This document shows, in pieces, positions 7,970 through 16,851 of a stretch of 64,000 nucleotides of DNA (the stretch's first letter is position 1; each line of letters opens with the position of its first letter). The notes beneath the pieces were generated by a model. That model made no database searches. It was not told where the DNA came from and saw only the letters and a list, made by a program, of their open reading frames with translations. The translations under genes and the position numbers were made by a program. Source of the stretch: RGIG5612 sp017511185 (GTDB lineage Bacteria; Bacillota; Clostridia; Lachnospirales; Lachnospiraceae); assembly GCA_017511185.1 (NCBI GenBank), contig JAFWLF010000006.1:1-64000 (forward strand), in the 5' to 3' direction.

Positions 7970-9331
7970 GTGTTTAATTTTTTATTGGCCTGCGGACAAA
8001 ACGCAGCAGCATCCACGGGGGGATGCTATGACTGGCCGGTAATTAAACAGATCGTCATTTTTTTCGGTTGGATAATTGAATACATTTATAAGTTTTTTGA
8101 CATGATCGGTATTGCCAATATCGGTCTGGTTATAATTGCATTCACCCTTCTCATTAAACTCTGTTTATTACCGCTTACGATCAAACAGCAGAAATTTTCC
8201 AAGCTGACCAATATCATGCAGCCGGAACTGAATGCGATCCGCGTTAAGTATACGGGCAGAAAAGACACCGAATCCATGCAGGCAATGCAGGATGAGCAGA
8301 AAGCCGTTTATGCAAAGTATGGTGTTTCTCAGATGGGCGGCTGCCTGCAGACAGGTATTCAGATGCCGGTCCTGATCGCATTGTACGGCGCACTTCGTCA
8401 GCTGCCGCTTTTGATCGACAAACTCACATACCCGTTAATGAAGATCGTTACTCTGCTCAATACCAGTGGTATTGATTTTGCGGCTTTGAAGATCAATTCT
8501 GTAGTCGGTAATCTGGCTGTCGAAGACTCCGTCCAGATGTCGGTGCTTTACAGTCTTCCGATGAAGGGATGGACCGCGATCACAGATGCTGTTACAGCTG
8601 TGAATCCGCAGATGGCAGCAGAGATCACAGATCTGCATGGACAGATGGTTGCGGCAAACTCTTTCCTGGGATTTGACCTGAGCCAGACTCCATGGAACTT
8701 AATGAAAGCTGGCGGCATTGGTATTATTTCTATCATTCTTCCGCTGATCGCAGGTGCAGCACAATGGCTGTCCTTTAAACTGACACAGGCAAAAGGAGAA
8801 ACGTATGCTTCTTCTGCTGCCAACAGCGGAAACCCGATGGCTGCAGCAAACTCCATGGGCTATGTGATGCCGCTGTTCTCCGTTTTCATCTGCTTTACGC
8901 TGAATGCGGGCCTTGGTGTTTACTGGGCATTCAGTTCTCTCCTCCAGGTTATCCTGCAGATCCTTATTAACCGGCATTACCGGAAGATCGATATGGATGC
9001 CTTTGTTGCGGAAAATCTGCGGAAGGCAGAAGAAAAACAAAAGAAGAAACGGGAAAAGAAAGGTGTCAAAGGCTCTGTCATTTCTGCAGCAGCTAACACC
9101 AACACAAAGAATATTGAAAGCGCAGCTCCTGCAAACAATCCAAGTTCTATTGCACAAAAAGCCAATATGACTGTTGGAACCGAAACTGCACAAAAAGCAG
9201 CACCGGCTCCGGATTCTCTGGCAGCAAAGGCTGCTTTGGTTGCACAGTATAATCTGGAACATGGAGATGATCCATCCGACGATGTCGTGACCACGGCAAC
9301 CGGCAAGAAGCGCAGAAAGTATAAGAAGTAG
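7970..9331 (+). CDS. yidC: Membrane protein insertase YidC/Oxa1
   Basis: Integral membrane insertase, 453 aa, starting at GTG 7970 with AAGGAG nine bases upstream. The Oxa1/YidC core is visible: a hydrophobic segment with IGLVIIAFTLLIKLCLLPLTIKQQ (about 45-70, including the functional arginine/lysine-rich cytoplasmic stretch after it), GGCLQTGIQMPVLIALYGALRQ, and the C-terminal membrane segments VMPLFSVFICFTLNAGLGVYWAFSS. The C-terminal ~90 residues are a charged, Ala/Lys-rich cytoplasmic tail that may contact ribosomes. No lipobox is visible at the N-terminus, unlike Bacillus SpoIIIJ. It lies 13 bp after yidD. Confidence 0.96.
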   Translation: MFNFLLACGQNAAASTGGCYDWPVIKQIVIFFGWIIEYIYKFFDMIGIANIGLVIIAFTLLIKLCLLPLTIKQQKFSKLTNIMQPELNAIRVKYTGRKDTESMQAMQDEQKAVYAKYGVSQMGGCLQTGIQMPVLIALYGALRQLPLLIDKLTYPLMKIVTLLNTSGIDFAALKINSVVGNLAVEDSVQMSVLYSLPMKGWTAITDAVTAVNPQMAAEITDLHGQMVAANSFLGFDLSQTPWNLMKAGGIGIISIILPLIAGAAQWLSFKLTQAKGETYASSAANSGNPMAAANSMGYVMPLFSVFICFTLNAGLGVYWAFSSLLQVILQILINRHYRKIDMDAFVAENLRKAEEKQKKKREKKGVKGSVISAAANTNTKNIESAAPANNPSSIAQKANMTVGTETAQKAAPAPDSLAAKAALVAQYNLEHGDDPSDDVVTTATGKKRRKYKK

Positions 9332-9345
9332 GCAGGAGGAAGACA

Positions 9346-9969
9346 ATGGAATATACAGAATACAGAGGCAAAACCGTCAGTGAAGCACTCACGGAAGCCC
9401 TGATCGCACTGGAAACAACCAGTGATAAAGTAGAATATGAAGTAGTAGAAGAAGGCAGCAGCGGATTGTTCGGTATGTTCTCCAAGGAAGCCGTCATCAA
9501 AGTACGGAAAAAAGAAAACACCAGCGATAAACTGTATACCTTTTTGAAAGAAGTTCTGGGGAAGATGGAAATTACCGCAGAACCGGTGATCGAACTCGAT
9601 GAAGAAGAAAAAGTTTACAACATCAATCTGGAGGGCGATGACACCGGCGATCTGATCGGAAAACGCGGACAGACCCTGGATGCACTACAGTATCTAACCA
9701 GCATTCTTGCGAACAAAGAGTCCAAAGATTATTACCGCGTGAAGCTGGATACCAAGAACTACCGTGAACGAAGAAAGAAGACTTTGGAAAACCTGGCAAA
9801 AAACATTGCCGCCAAAGTTAAGAAAACAAAACGGAAAATCGTGCTGGAACCAATGAATCCTTATGAAAGAGGGATCATTCATTCTTATCTGCAGTCCGAT
9901 AAATATGTGACGACGAAGAGTGAAGGTGAGGAGCCGAACCGAAAAGTAGTTGTTTATTACAAACGATAA
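9346..9969 (+). CDS. jag: RNA-binding protein Jag/KhpB (Jag_N-KH-R3H)
   Basis: 207-aa cytoplasmic RNA-binding protein encoded after yidC. Three domains are seen: the Jag N-terminal domain (1-55; YRGKTVSEALTEALIAL and EEGSSGLFGMFSKEA), a KH domain (about 85-135; DDTGDLIGKRGQTLDALQYL, the GxxG-like loop being GKRG), and an R3H domain (about 150-207; MNPYERGIIHSYLQ). In streptococci the homologue KhpB/EloR binds RNA with KhpA and affects cell elongation; that role is known elsewhere and only inferred here. A strong terminator follows at once. Confidence 0.93.
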   Translation: MEYTEYRGKTVSEALTEALIALETTSDKVEYEVVEEGSSGLFGMFSKEAVIKVRKKENTSDKLYTFLKEVLGKMEITAEPVIELDEEEKVYNINLEGDDTGDLIGKRGQTLDALQYLTSILANKESKDYYRVKLDTKNYRERRKKTLENLAKNIAAKVKKTKRKIVLEPMNPYERGIIHSYLQSDKYVTTKSEGEEPNRKVVVYYKR

Positions 9970-9978
9970 GCCTTGCAG

Positions 9979-10010
9979 CGCCCCTTCCTGAAGGAGGGGC
10001 GTTTGTTTTT
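9979..10010 (+). terminator. Intrinsic terminator after jag
   Basis: GC-rich arms CGCCCCTTCC and AGGAGGGGCG (9979-10001) with a TGA loop are followed by the U-rich tract TTTGTTTTT. It ends the rpmH-to-jag unit and lies just upstream of mnmE, which argues for the ATG at 10021 as the mnmE start rather than an upstream TTG inside the hairpin region. Confidence 0.85.
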
Positions 10011-10020
10011 CAAAGAGGAA

Positions 10021-11403
10021 ATGATTCATCAGACAGAAACCATAGCAGCGATTGCGACTGCAATGAATAATTCCGGCATCGGGATCATCCGGATCAGCGG
10101 CGAAGATGCCTTTTCCGTCATTCGGAAGATCTTTCGTCCTGCAAAGGAAAAAGATATGGATACCGTTGCTTCTCATACGGTTCACTACGGAACCATTATG
10201 GATGGAGAGCGGATCGTGGACGAAGTGCTGGTGCTGATCATGCGTGCGCCGCATACCTATACCCGGGAAGATACCGTGGAGATCGACTGCCATGGCGGAA
10301 TGTATGTTTTAAATAAAACGCTGGAACTGGTCCTGAAAAACGGAGCCAGAGCGGCAGAACCCGGCGAATTCACTAAACGAGCTTTTTTAAACGGACGTAT
10401 TGACTTAAGTCAGGCGGAGGCCGTGATCGATGTGATCAATGCGGAGAACGATTTTGCTCTGAAAAGCGCGATGACACAGCTTAAGGGCAGCGTTTCGGAA
10501 AAAGTCCGGAAAGAACGTGCGCTCCTGCTCTCCCAGATTGCTTATATTGAGGCGGCGCTGGATGATCCGGAGCATATAGAGATGGAAGGCTATGGTTCTA
10601 CTCTGCTCCCGATCCTTTCTGAGTGCCGTGAAGATATCCGGCAGCTCCTGGAAAACGCCGATGACGGCCGGATCATGAAAGAAGGCATCCGCACGGTTAT
10701 CCTGGGAAAGCCGAACGTTGGGAAATCTTCTCTTCTGAACGCACTTCTTGGACAGGAGAGAGCGATCGTAACCGATATAGCCGGGACAACAAGAGATGCC
10801 CTGGAAGAAAGTCTGCGCATTCATGATGTGACATTAAACGTGATCGATACAGCCGGCATTCGGAATACGGAAGATGTGATCGAAAAGATCGGCGTAGATA
10901 AAGCAAAAGAATATGCAAAAGAAGCAGATCTGATCGTTTTTGTGGTTGATACATCGCGTCCTTTAGATGAGGATGATTATGAGATCTTACAGATCATCCG
11001 GGATAAAAAGGTTATTGCACTGTTCAACAAGCAGGATCTTGCAGTCGCAGCGGATCTGAAAACGTTAAAAGAGGAACTGGGACAGATTCCGGTGATCGAA
11101 ACATCGATTGTGGAAAATACTGGGCTGGATCAGTTTGTTTCGACCGTTCGGGAAATGTTCTACAAGAAAGAGATCAATTTTAACGACCAGGTCTATATTA
11201 CAAATGCCCGGCAGAAAAGTGCACTGGCAGCAGCAGAAGATGCACTGACCAAAGCGATGGACAGTATCAATATGGGTATGTCGGAAGATTTCTTTACCAT
11301 TGATATGATGGAAGCCTATACGCAGCTGGGACTTTTAATTGGTGAAACGGTGGAAGATGATCTGGCAGATGAAATCTTCTCCCGCTTCTGCATGGGAAAA
11401 TAA
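10021..11403 (+). CDS. mnmE: tRNA uridine-5-carboxymethylaminomethyl modification GTPase MnmE
   Basis: With MnmG it makes the cmnm5 modification on the wobble uridine of several tRNAs. From ATG 10021 the protein has 460 aa, the family length; a TTG at 9973 would add 16 residues across the jag terminator and is less likely. The N-terminal tetrahydrofolate-binding domain has ETIAAIATAMNNSGIGIIRISG and RAPHTYTREDTVEIDCHGG. The inserted G domain (about 220-380) shows GKPNVGKSSLLNALL, AGTTRDALEE, DTAGIR and NKQDL. The C-terminus ends FCMGK, which carries the conserved C-x-G-K catalytic motif. Confidence 0.97.
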   Translation: MIHQTETIAAIATAMNNSGIGIIRISGEDAFSVIRKIFRPAKEKDMDTVASHTVHYGTIMDGERIVDEVLVLIMRAPHTYTREDTVEIDCHGGMYVLNKTLELVLKNGARAAEPGEFTKRAFLNGRIDLSQAEAVIDVINAENDFALKSAMTQLKGSVSEKVRKERALLLSQIAYIEAALDDPEHIEMEGYGSTLLPILSECREDIRQLLENADDGRIMKEGIRTVILGKPNVGKSSLLNALLGQERAIVTDIAGTTRDALEESLRIHDVTLNVIDTAGIRNTEDVIEKIGVDKAKEYAKEADLIVFVVDTSRPLDEDDYEILQIIRDKKVIALFNKQDLAVAADLKTLKEELGQIPVIETSIVENTGLDQFVSTVREMFYKKEINFNDQVYITNARQKSALAAAEDALTKAMDSINMGMSEDFFTIDMMEAYTQLGLLIGETVEDDLADEIFSRFCMGK

Positions 11404-11457
11404 GAGAAATTACTTATACGAAATATGTATAAGAAAAACAATACAGAGGAATACTCT

Positions 11458-13335
11458 ATGACGCATGTAATTGAGGAATACGATATAGTCGTTGTCGGCG
11501 CAGGCCATGCCGGCTGTGAGGCTGCGCTGGCAGCAGCACGGCTTGGAAAGAAAACGATTGTTTTTACGGTCAGCGTGGACAGTATCGCGCTGATGCCGTG
11601 CAACCCAAATATTGGCGGGACCAGTAAGGGACATCTGGTAAAAGAGCTGGATGCCCTGGGCGGTGAGATGGGCAAAAATATTGATAAGACCTTTATCCAG
11701 TCCCGCATGCTGAATTTGTCCAAAGGACCAGCAGTCCACTCTCTTCGTGCACAGGCAGATAAACAGGATTATTCCCGTGAAATGCGAAAAACATTGGAAA
11801 ATACAGATAATCTGACCATCCGGCAGGCCGAAGTGGCAGAGCTGATCGTTGAAGATGGAAAAATCCGCGGCGTCAAAACCTATTCCGGCGGAGAGTACCG
11901 CGCAAAGGCAGTGATCCTCGCAACAGGAACTTATCTGAAAGCGCGCTGCATATATGGAGACGTCAGTAATTATACCGGGCCAAATGGCCTGCAGGCCGCA
12001 AACCATTTGAGTGCTTCTCTGGAGCAGAATGGGATTGCCATCCGCCGGTTTAAGACGGGAACACCGGCCAGAGTAGATAAACGAAGCCTGGATTTTTCTA
12101 AAATGCAGGAACAAAAGGGCGATGTCCCAATTGTGCCCTTCTCTTTCTCTACCGATCCCGCAACGATCCAGAAAGAACAGGTTTCCTGCTGGTTGACCTA
12201 TACCAATGAGGAGACGCATCGGATCATCCGGGAAAACATTGACCGCTCTCCTCTCTTTTCCGGCGCCATTGAAGGAACCGGACCGAGGTACTGCCCTTCT
12301 ATTGAAGATAAAGTGGTGAAATTTCCCGACAAACCGCGGCATCAGATTTTTGTGGAGCCTGAAGGCAATTATACCAACGAGATGTATCTTTCCGGTATGA
12401 GCTCTTCTCTTCCGGAAGATGTTCAGTTTGCTATGTATAAGACCCTGCCAGGACTGGAGAATGTCCGTATAGTCCGGAATGCGTATGCTATCGAATATGA
12501 CTGTATTTACGCGACGGATATTAAAGCAAGCCTGGAATTTAAGGCAATTAAAGGACTTTTCAGCGCAGGACAGTTAAATGGCAGCTCCGGCTATGAAGAA
12601 GCTGCAGCACAGGGCCTGATGGCTGGCGTGAATGCGGTCCGTCAGATTGATGGCAAGGAACCGGTAATCTTAGACCGCTCGCAGGCTTATATTGGTGTGC
12701 TGATCGATGATCTGGTAACAAAAGAAAACCTGGAACCATATCGAATGATGACAAGCCGTGCGGAATACCGCCTTTTGCTCAGACAGGACAATGCGGATCT
12801 GCGTCTGACCGAGATCGGCTATGAGATCGGTCTGGTCAGTGAAGAACGGATGCAGAAAGTCAGAGAGAAAAAAGCACTGATTGAAGCGGAAGTCGCCCGG
12901 GTAAAAGAGATCCCGATCGGGGCCAATGCCAAAACACAGGAGGTCCTGGAACGGAACGGAAGTTCCCCGTTAAATAACGGAACAACGCTTGGGGAGCTGA
13001 TCCGGCGTCCGGAGCTGGATTACGAAAAACTACTAGATTTAGATGTGGAACATAAAGAATTGCCACAAGATGTAATAGAACAGATCAATATTGAGATCAA
13101 ATATGAAGGCTATATTGTCCGTCAGCAGAAACAGGTGGATGAATTCAGACGTGTCGAAAACAGAAAACTGGATGAAAACATCGATTATAAGAGTATCAGC
13201 GGACTTCGTCTGGAGGCCGGACAGAAGCTGGATAAATTCAAACCGCATTCAATTGGACAGGCATCCCGCATCTCGGGTGTGACACCGGCAGATATTTCTG
13301 TGCTGCTGGTATACCTCTCCAAAGAAGGAAAGTGA
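11458..13335 (+). CDS. mnmG: tRNA uridine-5-carboxymethylaminomethyl modification enzyme MnmG
   Basis: FAD-dependent partner of MnmE. ATG 11458 has GAGGAA at a good distance and gives a 625-aa protein, the usual size; an in-frame ATG at 11425 would add 11 residues without support. The dinucleotide-binding motif VVVGAGHAGCEAALAAARLG is at about 10-30, and the family signatures GGTSKGHLVKELDALGG, TGTPARVDKRSLDFS and the region PRYCPSIEDKVVKFPDK are present. The C-terminal helical domain (YIVRQQKQVDEFRRVE) binds MnmE and tRNA. It overlaps the start of rsmG. Confidence 0.98.
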   Translation: MTHVIEEYDIVVVGAGHAGCEAALAAARLGKKTIVFTVSVDSIALMPCNPNIGGTSKGHLVKELDALGGEMGKNIDKTFIQSRMLNLSKGPAVHSLRAQADKQDYSREMRKTLENTDNLTIRQAEVAELIVEDGKIRGVKTYSGGEYRAKAVILATGTYLKARCIYGDVSNYTGPNGLQAANHLSASLEQNGIAIRRFKTGTPARVDKRSLDFSKMQEQKGDVPIVPFSFSTDPATIQKEQVSCWLTYTNEETHRIIRENIDRSPLFSGAIEGTGPRYCPSIEDKVVKFPDKPRHQIFVEPEGNYTNEMYLSGMSSSLPEDVQFAMYKTLPGLENVRIVRNAYAIEYDCIYATDIKASLEFKAIKGLFSAGQLNGSSGYEEAAAQGLMAGVNAVRQIDGKEPVILDRSQAYIGVLIDDLVTKENLEPYRMMTSRAEYRLLLRQDNADLRLTEIGYEIGLVSEERMQKVREKKALIEAEVARVKEIPIGANAKTQEVLERNGSSPLNNGTTLGELIRRPELDYEKLLDLDVEHKELPQDVIEQINIEIKYEGYIVRQQKQVDEFRRVENRKLDENIDYKSISGLRLEAGQKLDKFKPHSIGQASRISGVTPADISVLLVYLSKEGK

Positions 13336-14114
13336 TGTTTCACGTGAAACATTTTGAAAAACTGGCAGAATTTGCCAAACAGTATCAGATCAAATATGGA
13401 GGACGGGAGCAGAAACAGTTTGAAGACCTCTGCTCTCTTCTTGTTGAAGAAAATAAAGTCATGAATCTGACCGCGATTGAAGATCCGGAGGAAATCGAGG
13501 TTAAACATTTTATTGACTCTTTGGAAGCGGTTCCTCTTCTCTGCTCCCTTTGGGCAGAAAAAATCTTTGAGATCCGTACAGAGCTTTTGCCACAGGACGC
13601 TTCCTTCCGATTGATCGATGTCGGAACTGGTGCTGGCTTCCCGGGACTCCCTTTAAAAATAGCCTTTCCTTCAGCAGAATTTGTTCTGATGGATTCTCAG
13701 AATAAACGCATAAATTTTATCAATAAAGTTATTAAAAACCTTGAATTAACAGGCATTTCTGCTATGGCCGCCCGCGCAGAAGATCTGGCGAAAACCGGCA
13801 GTGTTTCACGTGAAACATTTGACTTCTGTGTTTCCAGGGCTGTCGCTTCTCTGCCTGTTCTTTTGGAATACTGCCTGCCGCTCGTGCAGATCAATGGCTT
13901 CTGCATCTTATATAAATCCGGAGATTACGAAGAAGAATTAAACGAGGCACAGACGGCGCTGCAGGAACTGGGTGGCAAGCTGGTTGATGTGCAGGATTTC
14001 TTTCTGCCAGACACGGACATCCGTCGCAGCCTTCTTGTGATCCGTAAAACAAAAGCGACGCCGGATAAATATCCGCGTCGCCCGGGAAAACCATCCAAAT
14101 CACCAATCCGGTGA
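13335..14114 (+). CDS. rsmG: 16S rRNA (guanine527-N7)-methyltransferase RsmG
   Basis: SAM-dependent methyltransferase modifying G527 of 16S rRNA; also called GidB. The start is ATG 13335, with AAGAAGGAAAG upstream; it shares a base with the mnmG stop. The 259-aa protein has the Rossmann motif I LIDVGTGAGFPGLPLKIAFP (about 93-112) and the following VLMDSQNKRINFINKV. The final ~15 residues are basic and proline-rich. The coding sequence itself contains two perfect parS sites, at 13336-13351 (reading FHVKH) and 13802-13817 (reading VSRET). Confidence 0.96.
   Translation: MFHVKHFEKLAEFAKQYQIKYGGREQKQFEDLCSLLVEENKVMNLTAIEDPEEIEVKHFIDSLEAVPLLCSLWAEKIFEIRTELLPQDASFRLIDVGTGAGFPGLPLKIAFPSAEFVLMDSQNKRINFINKVIKNLELTGISAMAARAEDLAKTGSVSRETFDFCVSRAVASLPVLLEYCLPLVQINGFCILYKSGDYEEELNEAQTALQELGGKLVDVQDFFLPDTDIRRSLLVIRKTKATPDKYPRRPGKPSKSPIR
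13336..13351 (+). promoter_or_regulatory. parS centromere site 1 (inside rsmG)
   Basis: Perfect 16-bp palindrome TGTTTCACGTGAAACA, identical to the bacterial parS consensus bound by ParB. It overlaps codons 1-6 of rsmG. Confidence 0.96.
13802..13817 (+). promoter_or_regulatory. parS centromere site 2 (inside rsmG)
   Basis: Second perfect copy of TGTTTCACGTGAAACA, within the rsmG coding sequence, 466 bp from site 1. Confidence 0.96.
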
Positions 14115-14120
14115 TCACTT

Positions 14121-14897
14121 TCACATTAAAGAAGTTCCAATATCACCATATGTAAATGTTTTCGGTTCTTTGGCCGGGTCACCAAACACGATGATCTCCG
14201 GTTTTAAAAGCTCCGGCCGTTTTCCGATGTCACTTGTCAGATGTCCTGTCAGGCGGCTTGCAAATACATGCCGGCCTTCTTTATCAAACGGTGCCGCGCC
14301 GGTCAGGCTGTAGATGTTGTAAAGAAATGTACCAAAGATCGGAAAATCCAATACAGATTTCAGCTTTAAAGCAAAAGGTTTTGCAGCTTTTAGGTTTTCA
14401 GAACGGCAAGGATCGATCAAAACGATCTTTCCAAGCCTGGATTCATCAAAATGATATGCCTGCAAAGCAGTTAATGCAGAGCCATCGCACGCGACAACAT
14501 CTGTGATCTCGCCAATTACGTTCTTAATAAAATCCTGAATCAACTGAACATAAAGGAAATTTGTATAGGTGATCCATGGCTTGTCTGAAAAGCCAAACCC
14601 CAAAAGGTCTACGGAATAAACCGTATGTCTGTCGGCCAGGTATTTGGACAAGGATTCCAGGTCTTTTGATGAGTGAGAAGGCTCAAATCCATGCAAAAGA
14701 AGCACAGGAGCGCCGTATCCGCGTTTCCTGTAAAAGATACGGCCAAATTTCCAGTCATAAAACTTGCCATTTTCCGGCAGAGGTCCGCGTTTGTGGTCTC
14801 CGATATAAGAAAAGATCATATTTATTCCCGCAATGACCACAAAGATCTTCAGCGCGATAGAAATGATCCAATAAAATACTTTACCGATTTTTTTCAT
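14121..14897 (-). CDS. Alpha/beta hydrolase-fold membrane-anchored protein, possibly non-canonical
   Basis: 258-aa protein with an N-terminal membrane helix (about residues 5-30, VFYWIISIALKIFVVIAGIN) followed by an alpha/beta hydrolase core. Seen are the oxyanion strand VLLLHGFEPSHSSKDLE, DLLGFGFSDKP and the nucleophile-elbow region DVVACDGSALTALQAY. In the usual G-x-S-x-G frame the serine position is Asp (A-C-D-G-S), as in haloalkane dehalogenases and epoxide hydrolases. The late strand EIIVFGDPAKEPKTF is followed by only about ten residues, and no catalytic histidine is visible where the family has one, so activity is doubtful. It converges on rsmG with a 6-bp gap and is on the lagging strand. 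Confidence 0.75.
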   Translation of the reverse strand: MKKIGKVFYWIISIALKIFVVIAGINMIFSYIGDHKRGPLPENGKFYDWKFGRIFYRKRGYGAPVLLLHGFEPSHSSKDLESLSKYLADRHTVYSVDLLGFGFSDKPWITYTNFLYVQLIQDFIKNVIGEITDVVACDGSALTALQAYHFDESRLGKIVLIDPCRSENLKAAKPFALKLKSVLDFPIFGTFLYNIYSLTGAAPFDKEGRHVFASRLTGHLTSDIGKRPELLKPEIIVFGDPAKEPKTFTYGDIGTSLM

Positions 14898-15045
14898 AAA
14901 AATAAATCTCCCTAACCAATATAGAAATTATAGTATAGACGGCATGTTTAATCAATAGAGAATCGCGAAGGAGGGGAGAGCAGACTTGAAGAAAACGATT
15001 TATATACATGAATTTTGCTCATGTTAAAAAAAGAGAAATTGAAAA

Positions 15046-15061
15046 TGTTTCACGTGAAACA
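15046..15061 (+). promoter_or_regulatory. parS centromere site 3 (upstream of parA)
   Basis: Third perfect TGTTTCACGTGAAACA, in the intergenic region 20 bp upstream of the parA -35 box, so ParB bound here could also repress parAB. With the other two copies it makes a cluster of three within 1.73 kb, about 6-8 kb from oriC. Confidence 0.96.
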
Positions 15062-15080
15062 AAAAATAGCCGCAAAAGGG

Positions 15081-15109
15081 TTGATATTGCAAAAATCATT
15101 GTGTATAAT
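15081..15109 (+). promoter_or_regulatory. Sigma-A promoter of parAB
   Basis: TTGATA (15081-15086) and a perfect TATAAT (15104-15109) are spaced by 17 bp. The predicted start is about 15116, giving a 25-base leader that includes the ribosome binding site before the parA ATG at 15141. Confidence 0.88.
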
Positions 15110-15140
15110 CGCGTCTATTGTAGGGTAATAGGAGTATTTT

Positions 15141-15905
15141 ATGGCAAGAACGATTGCCGTCGCCAATCAAAAGGGAGGCGTCGGAAAGACAACAACGACA
15201 ATTAATTTATCCGCAGCACTGGCAGAGCAGGGGAAAAAGGTCCTTTTAGTGGATCTGGATCCGCAGGGAAACGCTACCAGTGGAGTGGGCGTGGACAAAA
15301 GAGACCTGGAAAACACAGTCTATGAGCTGTTTGTAGGCAGAACCACGCTGGATGAATGCCTGTTAGAGACGGATTTCCTTAATTTATCCGTCCTTCCTGC
15401 CAATATTAATCTCTCCGGTGCAGAGATCGACCTGATCGATATGGAAAACCGGGAGTATCATCTGAAAGATATTCTGCAACAGATCAAGGACGACTACGAT
15501 TTTATCTTAATTGATTGTCCGCCGTCACTGAACATGCTGACTGTAAATGCAATGACCGCAGCGGACACGGTATTAGTCCCGATCCAATGTGAGTATTATG
15601 CGTTAGAGGGACTGTCTCAGCTGATCCATACCATCAATTTGGTAAAGAAGAGACTGAATCCGCATCTGCAGCTGGAGGGAGTCGTCTTTACGATGTATGA
15701 TGCACGGACCAAATTGTCTATGCAGGTCGTAGAGAACGTCAAGCAGACGTTGAAAGAGAACATCTATAACACGATCATCCCGCGGAGCATCAAGCTGGCG
15801 GAAGCGCCAAGTTACGGGATGCCGATCACAGCATACGCCCCAACCTCACCGGGAGCAGATGCGTACAGGTTGTTGGCAATGGAAGTAATCGACCACAAGG
15901 TATAG
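15141..15905 (+). CDS. parA: Chromosome partitioning ATPase ParA/Soj
   Basis: Deviant Walker A ATPase that works with ParB-parS in origin segregation and, as Soj in Bacillus, modulates DnaA. The 254-aa protein opens MARTIAVANQKGGVGKTTTT with the deviant Walker A KGGVGKTT at 10-17, and shows VLLVDLDPQGNATSG and LIDCPPSLNMLTVNAM. It has no N-terminal helix-turn-helix extension, so it is the chromosomal type, not the plasmid type Ia. Its promoter is at 15081-15109 and it is followed by parB after 61 bp. Confidence 0.96.
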   Translation: MARTIAVANQKGGVGKTTTTINLSAALAEQGKKVLLVDLDPQGNATSGVGVDKRDLENTVYELFVGRTTLDECLLETDFLNLSVLPANINLSGAEIDLIDMENREYHLKDILQQIKDDYDFILIDCPPSLNMLTVNAMTAADTVLVPIQCEYYALEGLSQLIHTINLVKKRLNPHLQLEGVVFTMYDARTKLSMQVVENVKQTLKENIYNTIIPRSIKLAEAPSYGMPITAYAPTSPGADAYRLLAMEVIDHKV

Positions 15906-15966
15906 TATTTCAGGTACTATTATAATAGGAAGAAACTCATAAACTTTTTCAGAAAAGGAAGCGGAT

Positions 15967-16851
15967 ATGGCAGTAAAAAAGAAAGCCGCAAGAGGCGGAC
16001 TCGGGAAGGGATTAGATCTTTTGATTCCGGTAGAGCCGGCAGAAAAAGAGGAAAAAGATGTTGTTGTTCTGAAGACGTCTATGCTTGAGCCAAATAAAGA
16101 GCAGCCAAGAAAATCGTTCGACAGTGAAAAAATCGATGAACTGGCTCAATCGATCAAGCAGTACGGCATCATCCAGCCGATCATTGTCTGCAAGAAAGAT
16201 GATTATTATCAGATCATTGCAGGCGAGCGCAGATGGAGAGCGGCAAAAAAAGCAGGCGTAAAAGAAGTTCCGGTCGTGGTCAAAGAGTATTCCGACCGGG
16301 AGATCGCAGAAATATCGCTGATAGAGAATATTCAGAGAGAAGATCTGAACCCGATCGAAGAAGCGCTCAGCTACAAGCAGTTGATCGACGATTATCACCT
16401 GACACAGGAAGAGCTGGCACAGCGTGTTTCCAAGAGCAGGACCGTGATCACCAATGCAATGCGGCTTTTGAAGCTTCATAAAGATGTGCAGAAAATGCTT
16501 GTAGACGGAAGACTTTCCGCTGGCCATGCCAGAGCCATCCTGGCGCTGGAAGATCCAAAGCAGCAGCTGAAGATTGCTAACGAAGTAGTGGAAAAGAACC
16601 TGAGCGTTCGTCAGACAGAAGATCTGGTGAAAGAACTCAACGAAGCAAAACCATCTGCAAAGAAAAAAGCAAAAAAAGATGATGACATGGGATTTATTTA
16701 CCGGGACCTGGAGAAAAAAATGACAGCAGCCCTGGGAACCAAGGTCAAGATCAAACGGAAAGACAAAGGTAAAGGAAAGATCGAGATCAGTTACTTTACA
16801 GAGGACGAACTCGACAGATTATATGGAATTATCAATAAGGGAGCGAAATAA
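15967..16851 (+). CDS. parB: Chromosome partitioning protein ParB/Spo0J
   Basis: CTP-binding clamp that loads at parS and spreads on DNA. The 294-aa protein begins with the ParA-stimulating N-terminus RGGLGKGLDLLIP, followed by the CTPase motifs EQPRKSFDSEKIDELAQSI, IQPIIV and GERRWRAAKKAGV, then ENIQREDLNPIEEA and a helix-turn-helix TQEELAQRVSKSRTVITNAM that reads parS. The C-terminal dimerisation domain is the last ~60 residues. Its stop shares a base with the serS start, so serS is probably co-transcribed. Confidence 0.96.
   Translation: MAVKKKAARGGLGKGLDLLIPVEPAEKEEKDVVVLKTSMLEPNKEQPRKSFDSEKIDELAQSIKQYGIIQPIIVCKKDDYYQIIAGERRWRAAKKAGVKEVPVVVKEYSDREIAEISLIENIQREDLNPIEEALSYKQLIDDYHLTQEELAQRVSKSRTVITNAMRLLKLHKDVQKMLVDGRLSAGHARAILALEDPKQQLKIANEVVEKNLSVRQTEDLVKELNEAKPSAKKKAKKDDDMGFIYRDLEKKMTAALGTKVKIKRKDKGKGKIEISYFTEDELDRLYGIINKGAK

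Noticed and set aside
9973..10020. Upstream TTG start for mnmE
   Set aside because: It lies before the jag terminator and has no ribosome binding site; ATG 10021 gives the family length.
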